In this document: one piece after another, positions 15,256-27,139 of the stretch
Position numbering within the stretch: position 1 is the stretch's first letter
Layout of the letters: each line of letters starts with the position of its first letter
Assembly (NCBI RefSeq): GCF_000711245.1
Contig: NZ_JOMH01000001.1
Coordinates: forward strand, 2,102,830 to 2,166,829
Direction: 5' to 3'
DNA length: 64,000 bases
Source: Polycyclovorans algicola TG408
Lineage (GTDB): Bacteria > Pseudomonadota > Gammaproteobacteria > Nevskiales > Nevskiaceae
Translations under genes and position numbers: made by a program
Notes under the pieces: model-generated
What the model was told of the DNA's origin: nothing
Seen by the model: the letters and a program-made list of their open reading frames with translations, nothing else
Databases searched by the model: none

Positions 15256-15519
15256 ATGAACCGTGCCTTCGTAACGGTTGTGGCGGTTTGGCTGCTGCTG
15301 ATGGTCAGCACTGCCGCCTCCACCTGGTGGTTCTCGCAGCCGATGTTCGCGCCCAAGGTCGCCACGGTGCTGGTGATGATCGTCGCGGCGGTGAAGGTCG
15401 CATTGGTGATGTCGCATTTCATGGAACTCAGGCGCGCACCACGGGCGTGGCAGGCGGCTGGGGCCATCTGGATCGTCGGCGCCGCCGCCTCGGTGATGAC
15501 CATCTACCTGATTTTTTGA
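15256..15519 (+). CDS. Cytochrome oxidase subunit IV-like (COX4_pro) protein
   Basis: An 87-residue protein with three membrane segments. The central part holds the prokaryotic subunit IV signature VKVALVMSHFMELRRAP (PF03626). It starts at ATG 15256 behind AGGTGA and ends the operon. CyoD- and NorF-like small subunits assist oxidase or nitric oxide reductase assembly. With no catalytic subunit in the window the partner is unknown. The 268 bases after it (15520-15787), before the convergent isocitrate dehydrogenase gene, contain no convincing gene or terminator. Confidence 0.82.
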   Translation: MNRAFVTVVAVWLLLMVSTAASTWWFSQPMFAPKVATVLVMIVAAVKVALVMSHFMELRRAPRAWQAAGAIWIVGAAASVMTIYLIF

Positions 15520-15787
15520 CGTGTGGTGCCGTCGTCAGCGTCCCATACGGCGTTGCGCCTTCGTCATTTGGAATAACCAGATTTCCTCAGTCGCGCCTGA
15601 AGACCGGCTTACGATGCGCGAAGCATGGGTGCGGGAACGGTCGCCCTGGCGAAAAACAGCCGGCAACGCAGTGCGACCAATCGTGTTCAGTGGCCCTGGC
15701 TCTAGCCGAATGCAGTCAAGCCAAGCCTGGGCTGCGGCCCTGGCCACGGGCCGGTGCGCGACGGTCCCGTGGAGGCCACAACGCTGA

Positions 15788-18019
<2,232 letters not shown>

Positions 18020-18391
18020 GTTCGGGTTCCTGGCTGCGCGATGGGGCGCCTGTCCGGTCATGATGCGCGGGGTCCGTTCCGTCAGACCCGTCGCGTGCAT
18101 CACCGAAGGCACGCCTCGATTCTAGGGTGCGGGCCGACTTGCTGCAGTCCCGACCTTGGTCCGGTTCGGCTTGCCAACCTCAAATGCGGGCGCCAAGTGC
18201 GTGATCGGCTTGGCGGATGTTGTACGGCCTTGGTCGCGCTGACAAAGTTGTAAGCTTGCTTACGAAATGCGTAAACTTGCGTGCCGTTTGAAAACGACGC
18301 TGGTCACTGCCCGGCATGTCCGCGCACGGCACGCTCATCGACCTGGGCGCTCATTGCCCGCTCACCCCCCGACGCATCAACAGGAGTCCGC
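18020..18391. promoter_or_regulatory. Divergent promoter region with palindrome at 18251-18264
   Basis: This 372-base gap separates the divergent icd and HMGS-like/thiolase genes and contains no gene. The perfect inverted repeat GTAAGC-TT-GCTTAC at 18251-18264 is followed by a related half-site, CGTAAACTTGCG at 18271-18282. The size suits a TetR- or GntR-type operator for the thiolase operon. No regulator gene adjoins it, and no promoter boxes are clear. Confidence 0.5.
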
Positions 18392-19852
18392 GTGGCAGAA
18401 CAATCAATCATCGGCATTACCTCCTTCGGCGCCTTCATCCCGCGCCGTCGCCTGCAGCGTTCGGCGATTGCCGCCGCGCACAGTTGGGGCTTTCCCGGCC
18501 TGAAAGGCCAGGCCAAGGGCGAGCGGTCGATGTGCAGTTGGGATGAAGACGTCATCACCATGGCGGTCGAAGCCGGGCGCGACTGCCTGCGCGGCATGAA
18601 CGCGGCCTCGGTCACCGGCCTGACGCTGGCCAGCACAACCGCGCCCTATGCCGACATCAACAATGCGGTGTTCGTCAACGCCGCGCTGCAATTGCCGGCG
18701 GGTGCCGGTGCGGCTGAGTCATCGGGCTCCACCCGCGCCGGTTTGAGCACGCTGATTGCTTCCTGTCGTGGCGCGTCCGCCGACGGCACAGCGCTGGTGC
18801 TTGCCTCCGAGCAGCGCAAGGCCAAGCCGGCGAGCGTGCTGGAGATGCAGGTCGGCTGCGGCGCCGGGGCGTTGGCGGTGGGTGCGGGCGACGATGTGAT
18901 CGCCCGGTTCCTCGGCGCCGAGACGGTGTCGGTGCCGTTCATCGACCATTTCCGCAAATCCGGCAGCGACTTCGACTATGGCTGGGAAGAGCGCTGGATT
19001 CGTGACGAAGGCGTGGCCAAAATCATACCGGCGGCGGTCAAGCGCCTGCTCGAAAAAACCGGGCTGAGCCCCGAGCGCATTGCCCACTTCGGGCTGTCGG
19101 GCGGGCCGGCCAAGTCGGACGCCGCCGTCGCCCGCAAGCTCAAGCTGGCGCCCGACGCGCTGCTGCCGGGCTTTGCCGAACAGGTGGGCGGTACCGGCAC
19201 GGCGCAACCGCTGCTGCTGCTCATTTCTGCCTTGGAGCGCGCCCAGCCGGGCGAGGTGATCGTCATCGTCAGCTTTGCGCAAGGCTGCGAAGTGGTGGCG
19301 TTTGAAATGGGCAACGCGCCTGCGGTGGCCGGTCGTCGCGGCCTGGCCGGGTCAATTGCCCAGCGCATTGAAGAAACCACGTACCTGAAGCTGCTCTCCA
19401 ACGACGGTCAGATTGACCTCGACTGGGGCATGCGCGCCGAGACCGATCACAAGACCGCGCTGACGCAGTTGTACCGCGTGTCGGACCAGATCTTCGGCTT
19501 CGTTGGCGGTGCGTGCAGCGCCTGCGGGCAGATTCAGTTTCCGCGCAGCCCGACCTGCGTCAATTGCGGCGAGACCGACACCCAGAAGCCCTACTCGCTG
19601 GTGGACGCGCCCGCCAAGGTCGCGACCTACACCGCCGACTGGCTGCAGTATTCACCCGCACCGCCGCTGTACATGGGCCTGGTGCAGTTCGATGCTGGCG
19701 CCCGCGTTTTGATGGAGATCGTCGACGTGGGGCCGGGCGGCATCGAGGTCGGCACGCCGCTGGCGATGACCTTCCGCAAGAAGGAGCGCGACAAGCTGCG
19801 CGGCTGGGATCGCTACTTCTGGAAAGCAGCTCCGACCTCTGAATCGAGCTAA
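18392..19852 (+). CDS. HMG-CoA-synthase-like protein fused to DUF35 zinc ribbon/OB domain
   Basis: A 486-residue protein starting at GTG 18392 behind CAGGAG. Residues 1-350 have the thiolase-like fold of the archaeal/bacterial HMG-CoA synthase family (ITSFGAFIPRRRL near the start). Residues from about 360 form a DUF35 module with a zinc ribbon, CSACGQ and CVNCGE, and an OB fold. By eye alignment the catalytic Glu, Cys and His of HMG-CoA synthase are replaced (STTAPYAD, ESSGSTRAG and SGGPAKSD at those places), so the synthase half is probably non-catalytic. In archaea, thiolase, HMG-CoA synthase and DUF35 form a channelling complex; here two parts are fused and the thiolase is the next gene. 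Confidence 0.82.
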   Translation: MAEQSIIGITSFGAFIPRRRLQRSAIAAAHSWGFPGLKGQAKGERSMCSWDEDVITMAVEAGRDCLRGMNAASVTGLTLASTTAPYADINNAVFVNAALQLPAGAGAAESSGSTRAGLSTLIASCRGASADGTALVLASEQRKAKPASVLEMQVGCGAGALAVGAGDDVIARFLGAETVSVPFIDHFRKSGSDFDYGWEERWIRDEGVAKIIPAAVKRLLEKTGLSPERIAHFGLSGGPAKSDAAVARKLKLAPDALLPGFAEQVGGTGTAQPLLLLISALERAQPGEVIVIVSFAQGCEVVAFEMGNAPAVAGRRGLAGSIAQRIEETTYLKLLSNDGQIDLDWGMRAETDHKTALTQLYRVSDQIFGFVGGACSACGQIQFPRSPTCVNCGETDTQKPYSLVDAPAKVATYTADWLQYSPAPPLYMGLVQFDAGARVLMEIVDVGPGGIEVGTPLAMTFRKKERDKLRGWDRYFWKAAPTSESS

Positions 19853-19864
19853 GGACATCAGATC

Positions 19865-21067
19865 ATGGCATCAGGCATCAAGGACAAGGTCGCGATTCTC
19901 GGGATGGGCTGTTCGCGCTTCGGCGAACGCTGGGACTGCGGCACCGAGCACCTGCTCAACGAGGCGTTTCTGGAAGCGCTGTCCGACGCCGGCATCGAGC
20001 GCAAGCAGATCGAAGCCGCGTGGTACGGCTCGGCGCTGGACCGGGTGAACGTGGGCAACTCGGCCATTCCGCTGGCCACCGCGCTGCGGCTTGAGGGCAT
20101 TCCGGTCACGCGCGTCGAAAACATGTGCGCCACCGGCACCGAAGCGCTGCGCGGCGCGGTGTATGCCGTGGCTTCCGGCGCGGCCGACATCGCGCTGGCC
20201 ATCGGCGCCGAAAAGCTCAAGGACTCGGGTTACGGCGGCTTGCCGGTGCAGTCCAAGGGCACGCTCAACGACCTGTGGATGCCCTACGGATCCGCGCCTG
20301 CAGGCTTTGCGCAGTTGGCGGCCGGCTATCGCGCCAAGTACGGCGTGTCCAAGGCCGATCTGAAGCAGGCCATCGGCCGCGTGTCGTGGAAGAGCCACCA
20401 GAACGGCGCCAAGAATCCCAAGGCGCATCTGCAGAAAGCGGTGGAGATGGACACCATTCTCAACGCGCCGATCATTGCCGATCCGCTGGGCGTGTTCGAC
20501 TGCTGCGGCGTGTCGGACGGCGCCGCGTGCGCCATCGTGACCACGCCGGCCATCGCCCGCAGCCTCGGCAAGCGCGACCTGGTCACGGTCAAGGCCTTGG
20601 CCCTGTCAGCCAGCGCCGGGCGCGAGCAATCCACCAACCAGTGGGACGGCAGCTACGTGCAGAACACCCGCAACGCGGCCAAGGCTGCCTATGCCGAAGC
20701 CGGCATCACCAACCCGCGCAAGGAACTCTCGGCGCTGGAAGTACACGACTGCTTCTCGATCACCGAGCTGGTGACCATGGAAGACCTGGGCGTTTCAGAA
20801 GATGGGCAGGCATGGAAAGACGTGATGAACGGCGTGTTCGACGCCGACTGCGAGATTCCCTGCCAGATCGACGGCGGCCTGAAATGCTTCGGCCACCCCA
20901 TCGGTGCCTCCGGCCTGCGCATGGTCTATGAGCACTATCTGCAACTGACCGGCCGCGCCGGTCCGCGTCAGCTCAAGAACCCGACGCTCGGGCTGTCGCA
21001 CAACCTCGGCGGCGTGCCTTACAACGGTGTGTGCGGCATCAGCATCGTGGGGCTTGAAGGCCGCTGA
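19865..21067 (+). CDS. SCP2-type thiolase / acetyl-CoA acetyltransferase
   Basis: A 400-residue thiolase of the SCP-x/archaeal type. Catalytic residues are visible: the nucleophile Cys88 in ENMCATGTEAL, the His of HDCFSITE, the His of CFGHPIGASG at about 343 and the second Cys in NGVCGIS at about 390. The set is complete, unlike in Ltp2-type aldolases that lack the Cys, so true thiolysis or Claisen condensation is expected. It lies 12 bases after the HMGS-like/DUF35 gene, whose DUF35 part probably shares its CoA site. Substrate is unknown; an acyl-CoA of a catabolic pathway is likely. A terminator follows at 21086. Confidence 0.9.
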   Translation: MASGIKDKVAILGMGCSRFGERWDCGTEHLLNEAFLEALSDAGIERKQIEAAWYGSALDRVNVGNSAIPLATALRLEGIPVTRVENMCATGTEALRGAVYAVASGAADIALAIGAEKLKDSGYGGLPVQSKGTLNDLWMPYGSAPAGFAQLAAGYRAKYGVSKADLKQAIGRVSWKSHQNGAKNPKAHLQKAVEMDTILNAPIIADPLGVFDCCGVSDGAACAIVTTPAIARSLGKRDLVTVKALALSASAGREQSTNQWDGSYVQNTRNAAKAAYAEAGITNPRKELSALEVHDCFSITELVTMEDLGVSEDGQAWKDVMNGVFDADCEIPCQIDGGLKCFGHPIGASGLRMVYEHYLQLTGRAGPRQLKNPTLGLSHNLGGVPYNGVCGISIVGLEGR

Positions 21068-21085
21068 TTCTCAAGCCGTACTGGC

Positions 21086-21127
21086 AACAAAAAAGCGCCC
21101 GGCATTTCGCCGGGCGCTTTTTTGTTG
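21086..21127. terminator. Bidirectional Rho-independent terminator
   Basis: GCGCCCGGC and GCCGGGCGC pair around a 5-base ATTTC loop. The stem is flanked by AAAAAA and TTTTTT and extended by CAACA/TGTTG. It lies between the convergent thiolase and ankyrin genes and can stop both transcripts. Confidence 0.92.
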
Positions 21128-21134
21128 CCAGCCG

Positions 21135-21797
21135 TTACTGCAGGCCGTTGTCGAGCAGTTGCGCGACCTCCAGATGGCCGCGCTCGCGGGCCAGGTCGGC
21201 AGCGGTCTTGTCGTCTTCGGTCTTCAGCGTGCGGTCGACGCCGCGGGCCATCAGCAGGCGAACCAGGCCGGTGAAGTCGCGTGAGGCAGCGAGGTGCAGT
21301 GCGGTGACGCCGCTACCGCCCACGTGATGCACATCGGCGCCAAACCCAATCAGTAAAGGCGCCATCTGCTCGCCGGCCGGGCCGGCGATCGCGGCGTGCA
21401 TCGGCGTGTTCTGCATCGGGTTTTCGCTAATTGAGTCGATGGGCGCGCCGAGGCCGATCAAGGTCAATAGCGCGTCACGCTGGCCGAAGAAGGCGGCAAG
21501 GTGCAGCGGCGTCCAGCCATCGACGCTGTGGCGGCGGATGGCATCGGGCTCATCGAGCACATGGCGTGCGACAGCAAAGGTGTCGTCCAGTGCAACGGCC
21601 TCGTGCAGGCTCAGCGGTCGGTAGGCGCGTAGCAGCTCGGCGATTTCCTGCGCGCCGTTGTAGAGCGCGAACATCAGCGGACTCAGCCCACCGGGCAACG
21701 GGTCGGTGGCCTGGGACTCATCACGTTCCAGCGCGGCGCGCGCGGCCGGGGTGTCGCGATTCTGGATCGCGTGCATCAGGGGTCTAACGTCGGACAT
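21135..21797 (-). CDS. Ankyrin-repeat protein
   Basis: A 220-residue protein made of ankyrin repeats of about 33 residues. Clear units include GWTPLHLAAFFGQRDALLTL, NTPMHAAIAGPAGEQMAPLL, VTALHLAASRDFTGLVRLL and a last KTAADLARERGHLEVAQLL. There is no signal peptide, so it is probably cytoplasmic. Ankyrin proteins bind other proteins; the partner is not shown by context. The glutathione S-transferase gene ends six bases upstream in the direction of transcription, so the two are likely co-transcribed. Confidence 0.88.
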   Translation of the reverse strand: MSDVRPLMHAIQNRDTPAARAALERDESQATDPLPGGLSPLMFALYNGAQEIAELLRAYRPLSLHEAVALDDTFAVARHVLDEPDAIRRHSVDGWTPLHLAAFFGQRDALLTLIGLGAPIDSISENPMQNTPMHAAIAGPAGEQMAPLLIGFGADVHHVGGSGVTALHLAASRDFTGLVRLLMARGVDRTLKTEDDKTAADLARERGHLEVAQLLDNGLQ

Positions 21798-21803
21798 GTC
21801 GGT

Positions 21804-22418
21804 CTACTTGGCAGCAGGCGGCTCAGTCGCCTGCATGGAGGGGCGGGCTGCGAAGGCGTCGAACCATTCAATGAGCGACGGCGCGCGCTGACGCCAGTTG
21901 AGATAGGGCATGCGCAGATCCAGATAGGCCAGCGCGATACCGGTGTTGAGGTTGGCCACCGTGGGCACAGCGACAGGGTCGCCCAGCGCATTGGCTTCGA
22001 GTTCGAGCATGTCGAGCGCGCGTTCGATGGCGTGTGACAGTCGGTCCAGGGCAGCGGGGTAGATGATGCTCTCGGGACGACGCTTTTCGAGCACGCTGGC
22101 CACGGCGGCTTCGAGAATGCCTTCGGCGATGGTCGCGCGCCGCGCGGCAGCCCACCGCGCCGACTCGGTCGGCAGGCGATTGTGCTGCGTGGTTTGCAGC
22201 CATTCGATGATCAGCTTGGAGTCGGGCAGGGCCAGACCCTCGTCGGTGATCAGCGTCGGGATGCGCGACAGCGGATTGGCTGCCAGCAGCTCGGGCGGCG
22301 GTGCGGCGGCAAACGGGTCGGTGATGATTTCTTCGACCCGCTCGGCCAGCCCCATTTCGTGCAGGGCAACGCGGACCTTGCGGGCAAACGGCGACGTGGC
22401 GTTACAGAAGAGCTTCAT
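21804..22418 (-). CDS. Glutathione S-transferase family protein
   Basis: A 204-residue GST. The N-terminal thioredoxin-like domain starts MKLFCNATSPFARKVRV, with the Ser of SPFARK as the likely glutathione-activating residue. The cis-Pro is in SRIPTLIT and the glutathione-binding DSKLIIEWL follows. The helical C-terminal domain (from about 85) ends in the usual N-capping region. It probably conjugates glutathione to electrophiles or has a reductase role in xenobiotic metabolism, which would suit the catabolic character of the strain. It is upstream of the ankyrin gene on the same strand. Confidence 0.92.
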   Translation of the reverse strand: MKLFCNATSPFARKVRVALHEMGLAERVEEIITDPFAAAPPPELLAANPLSRIPTLITDEGLALPDSKLIIEWLQTTQHNRLPTESARWAAARRATIAEGILEAAVASVLEKRRPESIIYPAALDRLSHAIERALDMLELEANALGDPVAVPTVANLNTGIALAYLDLRMPYLNWRQRAPSLIEWFDAFAARPSMQATEPPAAK

Positions 22419-22480
22419 CAGGCGGTCTCTGGGCAGGGGCGGAATTTGTCAGGCCGGCTATGACAGCCTGGCCGCAGGGT

Positions 22481-23530
<1,050 letters not shown>

Positions 23531-23573
23531 TTACACTTGGGGGGTCCCGTCCATTTTCAAGCAAGGTGCGCTG

Positions 23574-25460
23574 ATGGCGAATGCCGATCAAGCCTCAAAG
23601 TCGTGGCTCCGACGTCTTTTTGATGGACTGTGGACGGTGGTTTCGACGCTCTACAAGACCCTGATCATGCTCGGTCTGGTGCTGTTTCTGGTATCGCTAT
23701 GGTTCATCTGGCGCGGTCCGGGTCTCTCGACCCAGGTTGAAGACAACGTTGCCCTAATTGTCGCGCCCAGTGGCGCCCTGGTCGACCGGATCGACATTGA
23801 TCCGCGCTGGGCGTTGTTCGACCAGTTGGCCGGCGCGCCGCCGCCGCAGACCGCGATGCGGGATGTCATCACCGCCTTTGAGCGTGGTGCCGAAGGTTCA
23901 CGCATCAACTTCGCGGTGCTCAAGCTCGACGACGTGACCTCGCTGGGGCTCGCCCAGGGCGCCGAGCTGATTCAGGCCATTGAACAGTTCCGCGCCACCG
24001 GCAAGACCGTGGTGGCTTACTCGGCGTGGTACGACCAGGCGTCTTACCTGCCGGCCAGCCATGCCGATGAAATTGTTATCGATCCGATGGGCATGCTCGC
24101 CATTGAAGGGCTGTCGAGCTATTCCAACTTCGTCAAAGGCCTGACCGACAAGCTGGGCGTCAATGTCAATGTGTTTCGCGTCGGCGAATTTAAATCGGCG
24201 GTCGAGCCGTTCATCCGTCAAGACATGTCGGACGAGGCCAAGGTCGCCAACCGCGCCTGGCTGGAAAGCCTGTGGGGTCGCTACGGTGTCAACGTGGCCG
24301 AGGGCCGCGACCTGCAAGACGATGCCGTTCACCAGTTTGTCGAGACCCTGCCGGCGCGCATGGAGGCCGAAGGCGGGCAGGCGGCAGAGATCGCCCTTCG
24401 CGCCGGCCTGGTCACCCATGTTGAGACCTTGCACGCGTTCCGGGCCCGCATGAAAGAGCGCGTCGGTGAAGACGCCGAGCACGGCAGCTTCCGCCAGATT
24501 CACTTTCAGCAATACCTCGCCGCCACCGAGTCACAGCGTCAGGCCGACCTGTCCGCCGGCACACCGCCCGGTGTGATTGCCCGCGTGGTGGTGCAGGGCG
24601 AGATCGTCAACGGTCAGGGCGATGTCGGGGTGTCGGGCGGCGATGCGGTCGAAGACCTGCTGATGGCGGCGCAACTCGACGAGTCGGTTCGGGCGGTGCT
24701 GCTCCGGGTCGACTCACCCGGCGGCAGCGTCTGGGCATCCGAGCAGATGCGGCGCGGCGTCGAGCAGCTCAAGGCAGCCGGCAAGCCGGTGGTGGTGTCG
24801 ATGGGCAATGTCGCGGCCAGCGGCGGCTACTGGATCTCAATGAACGCCGACCGCATCTTTGCGCTGCCAGAAAGCATCACCGGCTCGATTGGCATCTTCG
24901 GTCTGTTGCCGACGTTCGAGAACAGCCTTGAGAAAATCGGTGTGAGTACCGACGGTGTCGGCACCACCTCGATGGCGGGCGCGTTTCGCCTTGACCGACC
25001 GCTGGGCGACAGCGCCAAGCGTGTCATCCAGGCCGAAATCGAGCGCGGCTACGACGACTTCATCAACAAGGTGGCCGAGGCGCGCGGCCAGACACCCGAG
25101 GCCATCGATTCGGTCGCGCAGGGCCGCGTCTGGAGTGGCGAGGCTGCACTCGACAAAGGCCTGATCGATGCGTTCGGCACCGAGGCAGACGCCGTTGCCG
25201 AGCTGGCGTCGCTCGCCGGACTGGACGACTGGGAACTGGTCGAATGGACCGATGTGCGCGACCTGTTCCAGTTGCTTTTCGACCAGTTCTTTGGCGGGCT
25301 GACCGGCATGGTGCGGGCGTCACTGATTCCCCAAAGCTGGCTGCAACTGTGGGCGCCCGTCGAGCGTGCGACGACCCCGTTGCTGCGCCTGAGCGACCCG
25401 CGTGGCCAGTACGCGCACTGTGAATGTGGTGTGGCCATCAGCACCCGCAGCGGGTACTGA
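23574..25460 (+). CDS. sppA: Signal peptide peptidase SppA, long (67K) type
   Basis: A 628-residue tandem SppA like the E. coli protein (618). A membrane anchor (TLIMLGLVLFLVSLWFIW) lies at about 30-48. The catalytic Lys207 is in VGEFKSAVEPF of the first half and the Ser416 nucleophile in GNVAASGGYW of the second half, matching E. coli K209 and S409. It forms a periplasm-facing tetramer that degrades cleaved signal peptides. The C-terminus beyond about 560 is a little longer than in E. coli. The next gene's frame overlaps its end. Confidence 0.95.
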   Translation: MANADQASKSWLRRLFDGLWTVVSTLYKTLIMLGLVLFLVSLWFIWRGPGLSTQVEDNVALIVAPSGALVDRIDIDPRWALFDQLAGAPPPQTAMRDVITAFERGAEGSRINFAVLKLDDVTSLGLAQGAELIQAIEQFRATGKTVVAYSAWYDQASYLPASHADEIVIDPMGMLAIEGLSSYSNFVKGLTDKLGVNVNVFRVGEFKSAVEPFIRQDMSDEAKVANRAWLESLWGRYGVNVAEGRDLQDDAVHQFVETLPARMEAEGGQAAEIALRAGLVTHVETLHAFRARMKERVGEDAEHGSFRQIHFQQYLAATESQRQADLSAGTPPGVIARVVVQGEIVNGQGDVGVSGGDAVEDLLMAAQLDESVRAVLLRVDSPGGSVWASEQMRRGVEQLKAAGKPVVVSMGNVAASGGYWISMNADRIFALPESITGSIGIFGLLPTFENSLEKIGVSTDGVGTTSMAGAFRLDRPLGDSAKRVIQAEIERGYDDFINKVAEARGQTPEAIDSVAQGRVWSGEAALDKGLIDAFGTEADAVAELASLAGLDDWELVEWTDVRDLFQLLFDQFFGGLTGMVRASLIPQSWLQLWAPVERATTPLLRLSDPRGQYAHCECGVAISTRSGY

Positions 25461-26259
25461 TGACCTTGGTGCCGATGCGCCCCGTCGCCGGTTGGCAGCG
25501 TTGACGATGGTGGCGATCGACCAGGGTGAAGGACCGGTGGTGGTGTTGATCCACGGCCTGGGCGCCAATCACGAAGACTGGCGTCACGTCGTGCCGCTGT
25601 TGGCCGAAGACCACCGCGTGCTGGCGGTTGATCTGCCGGGTTTCGGTAACACGCCGCCGTTGCTGCGACCGACCGGCGTTGCCGACTACGCCGATGCCGT
25701 GTGGCAGACGATGGACCATGCAGGCGTCAATTCGCTGGCCGCCATCGTCGGCCATTCGATGGGCGGCGCCGTGGCCATCGAGGCCGCCTTGCGTCAGCCG
25801 CAGCGGGTCGCGCGTTTGTGCGTCCTCAATTCGATGCCCGCCTTCAAACCGCAGACGCTCGGCGATCATTTTGAAGTGTTCTACCGTCGCTTCATGGTGC
25901 GCACGCTGGGGCCGCGCCGGCTCGCGAGGGTCAGCGCGCTGCGCATGTTTCCGGACCCGGCAGACGACGCGTTGCGTGCGCCGGTGATTGCCCGGGGCGG
26001 TGAAAACCGGGTTGGTCCCTATCTGGACGCCCTGAATGCGCTGGTCGGTTGGGACGCCCGCGACCGGCTGACGGCGTGGCGCAAGCCGCTGTTGTGGCTC
26101 GCATCGGAGTACGACTATTTCGAGTTTGAGCCGATCCGCGACCTGCGCTTGGTCATGCCGCAGATGCGTCTGCGGTGCTTCCCCGGTGAGCGTCACGGAC
26201 TGCCGATGGCTCGCCCCGGCGCGGTGGCGGCGCAGATCAGGGCCTTGCTGCAATTATGA
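25402..26259 (+). CDS. Alpha/beta-fold hydrolase
   Basis: An alpha/beta hydrolase with the oxyanion-hole VVVLIHGLGANHEDW, the nucleophile elbow GHSMGGAVA (Ser), Asp in SEYDYFE and the late His in GERHGLPMA. The arrangement is that of esterases and lipolytic or C-C hydrolases; substrate is unknown. The frame opens at GTG 25402 inside sppA, giving 285 residues, but ATG 25507 (250 residues, starting MVAIDQGEGP) would fit the family just as well and avoid the 59-base overlap. No good ribosome site precedes either. It overlaps murI by four bases. Confidence 0.85.
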   Translation: MASTRTVNVVWPSAPAAGTDDLGADAPRRRLAALTMVAIDQGEGPVVVLIHGLGANHEDWRHVVPLLAEDHRVLAVDLPGFGNTPPLLRPTGVADYADAVWQTMDHAGVNSLAAIVGHSMGGAVAIEAALRQPQRVARLCVLNSMPAFKPQTLGDHFEVFYRRFMVRTLGPRRLARVSALRMFPDPADDALRAPVIARGGENRVGPYLDALNALVGWDARDRLTAWRKPLLWLASEYDYFEFEPIRDLRLVMPQMRLRCFPGERHGLPMARPGAVAAQIRALLQL

Positions 26260-27062
26260 ATGTGCGCCCTGACGCGACGGCCCCCATCGGCGTCTTCGAC
26301 TCGGGTGTCGGCGGGTTGAGTGTGCTGCGCGCGCTGCAGGCGCAACTGCCGAACGAGCAATTCGTCTATTACGCCGACACGGCATTCTGCCCCTATGGCG
26401 GGCGCGACATTGCCGCCATTCGTGCCCGTGCTGAAACGGTCAGCGCCGAGCTGATCGCGGCGGGCGTCAAGCTGATTGTGGTGGCCTGCAACACCGCAAC
26501 CATCGCTGCCATCGCCCACCTGCGTGCGCGATTCGACCTGCCGTTCGTGGGCATGGAGCCTGGTGTAAAGCCGGCGGCGGTGGCCAGCCGCAGCCGCCAC
26601 ATCGGGGTATTGGCGACGGTCAGCAGCCTCGCTGGCGAGCGCTTCCAGGCCCTGGTCGACGCCCATGCCCGCGGCGTCACGGTGCACACCCGCGCGTGCA
26701 GCGGTTGGGTGGAGTGGGTTGAGTCCGGTGACCTGACCTCAGTCGCGTGCGACACCATGTTGCGTGGCGACGTGCAACCCCTTTTGGACGCGCACTGTGA
26801 CGTGTTGGTGCTGGGCTGTACGCACTTCCCGTTTCTGGTTCCAGCCTTGCGCGAAGTCGTCGGCCCCGACGTCGAACTTCTCGACACCGGACCCGCCGTG
26901 GCGCGGCAGGTCGAACGGGTGCTCATGGCGGCCGACGCGCGCAACGATTCAACGGTGAGGGGCGGTGTCACCTGGCGCTGCAGCGGCTCAGCCGAGACCT
27001 TCAGGCAGCAGCGGTGGATGCTGGGGTTCGGAGAGGGGCAGCCCGGTTTGCAGGCTCGGTAG
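26256..27062 (+). CDS. murI: Glutamate racemase
   Basis: A 268-residue MurI. It begins with the family GVFDSGVGGLSVLRAL, followed by the two catalytic Cys in VVACNTATIAA and VLGCTHFPFL, and the substrate loop YYADTAFCPYGGR. It makes D-glutamate for peptidoglycan. The ATG overlaps the upstream hydrolase stop. The C-terminal 30 residues, rich in Gln and Gly, run into the repeat-rich spacer after the gene and may be dispensable. Confidence 0.95.
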   Translation: MNVRPDATAPIGVFDSGVGGLSVLRALQAQLPNEQFVYYADTAFCPYGGRDIAAIRARAETVSAELIAAGVKLIVVACNTATIAAIAHLRARFDLPFVGMEPGVKPAAVASRSRHIGVLATVSSLAGERFQALVDAHARGVTVHTRACSGWVEWVESGDLTSVACDTMLRGDVQPLLDAHCDVLVLGCTHFPFLVPALREVVGPDVELLDTGPAVARQVERVLMAADARNDSTVRGGVTWRCSGSAETFRQQRWMLGFGEGQPGLQAR

Positions 27063-27090
27063 CGCGCAGTTGGCAGGCCGGGTCGCGCGA

Positions 27091-27127
27091 GCTTGTAGGC
27101 TGGGTCGAGCGCAGCGAAACCCAGCAG
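27091..27127. repeat. REP-like palindromic repeat unit
   Basis: The inverted repeat GCTGGGT (27099-27105) and ACCCAGC (27119-27125) surrounds a CGAGCGCAGCGAA core. This form is a widespread intergenic repeat of proteobacteria. A degenerate half-unit with GGCCGGGTCGCGCGAGC lies just before it at about 27077. It sits between the convergent murI and nadC genes, a typical location, and may act as a weak terminator or RNA stabiliser. Confidence 0.6.
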
Positions 27128-27139
27128 CCCAACGGCCGG

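Noticed and set aside
15520-15787. Possible small gene on either strand in the convergent gap
   Set aside because: The frames have no ribosome site and Arg/Trp-rich random composition; the gap is better left as non-coding.
19865-21067. Ltp2-type steroid side-chain aldolase
   Set aside because: DUF35-linked thiolase-fold genes can be aldolases, but this one keeps the nucleophile Cys88 and second Cys, which aldolases of that type lack.
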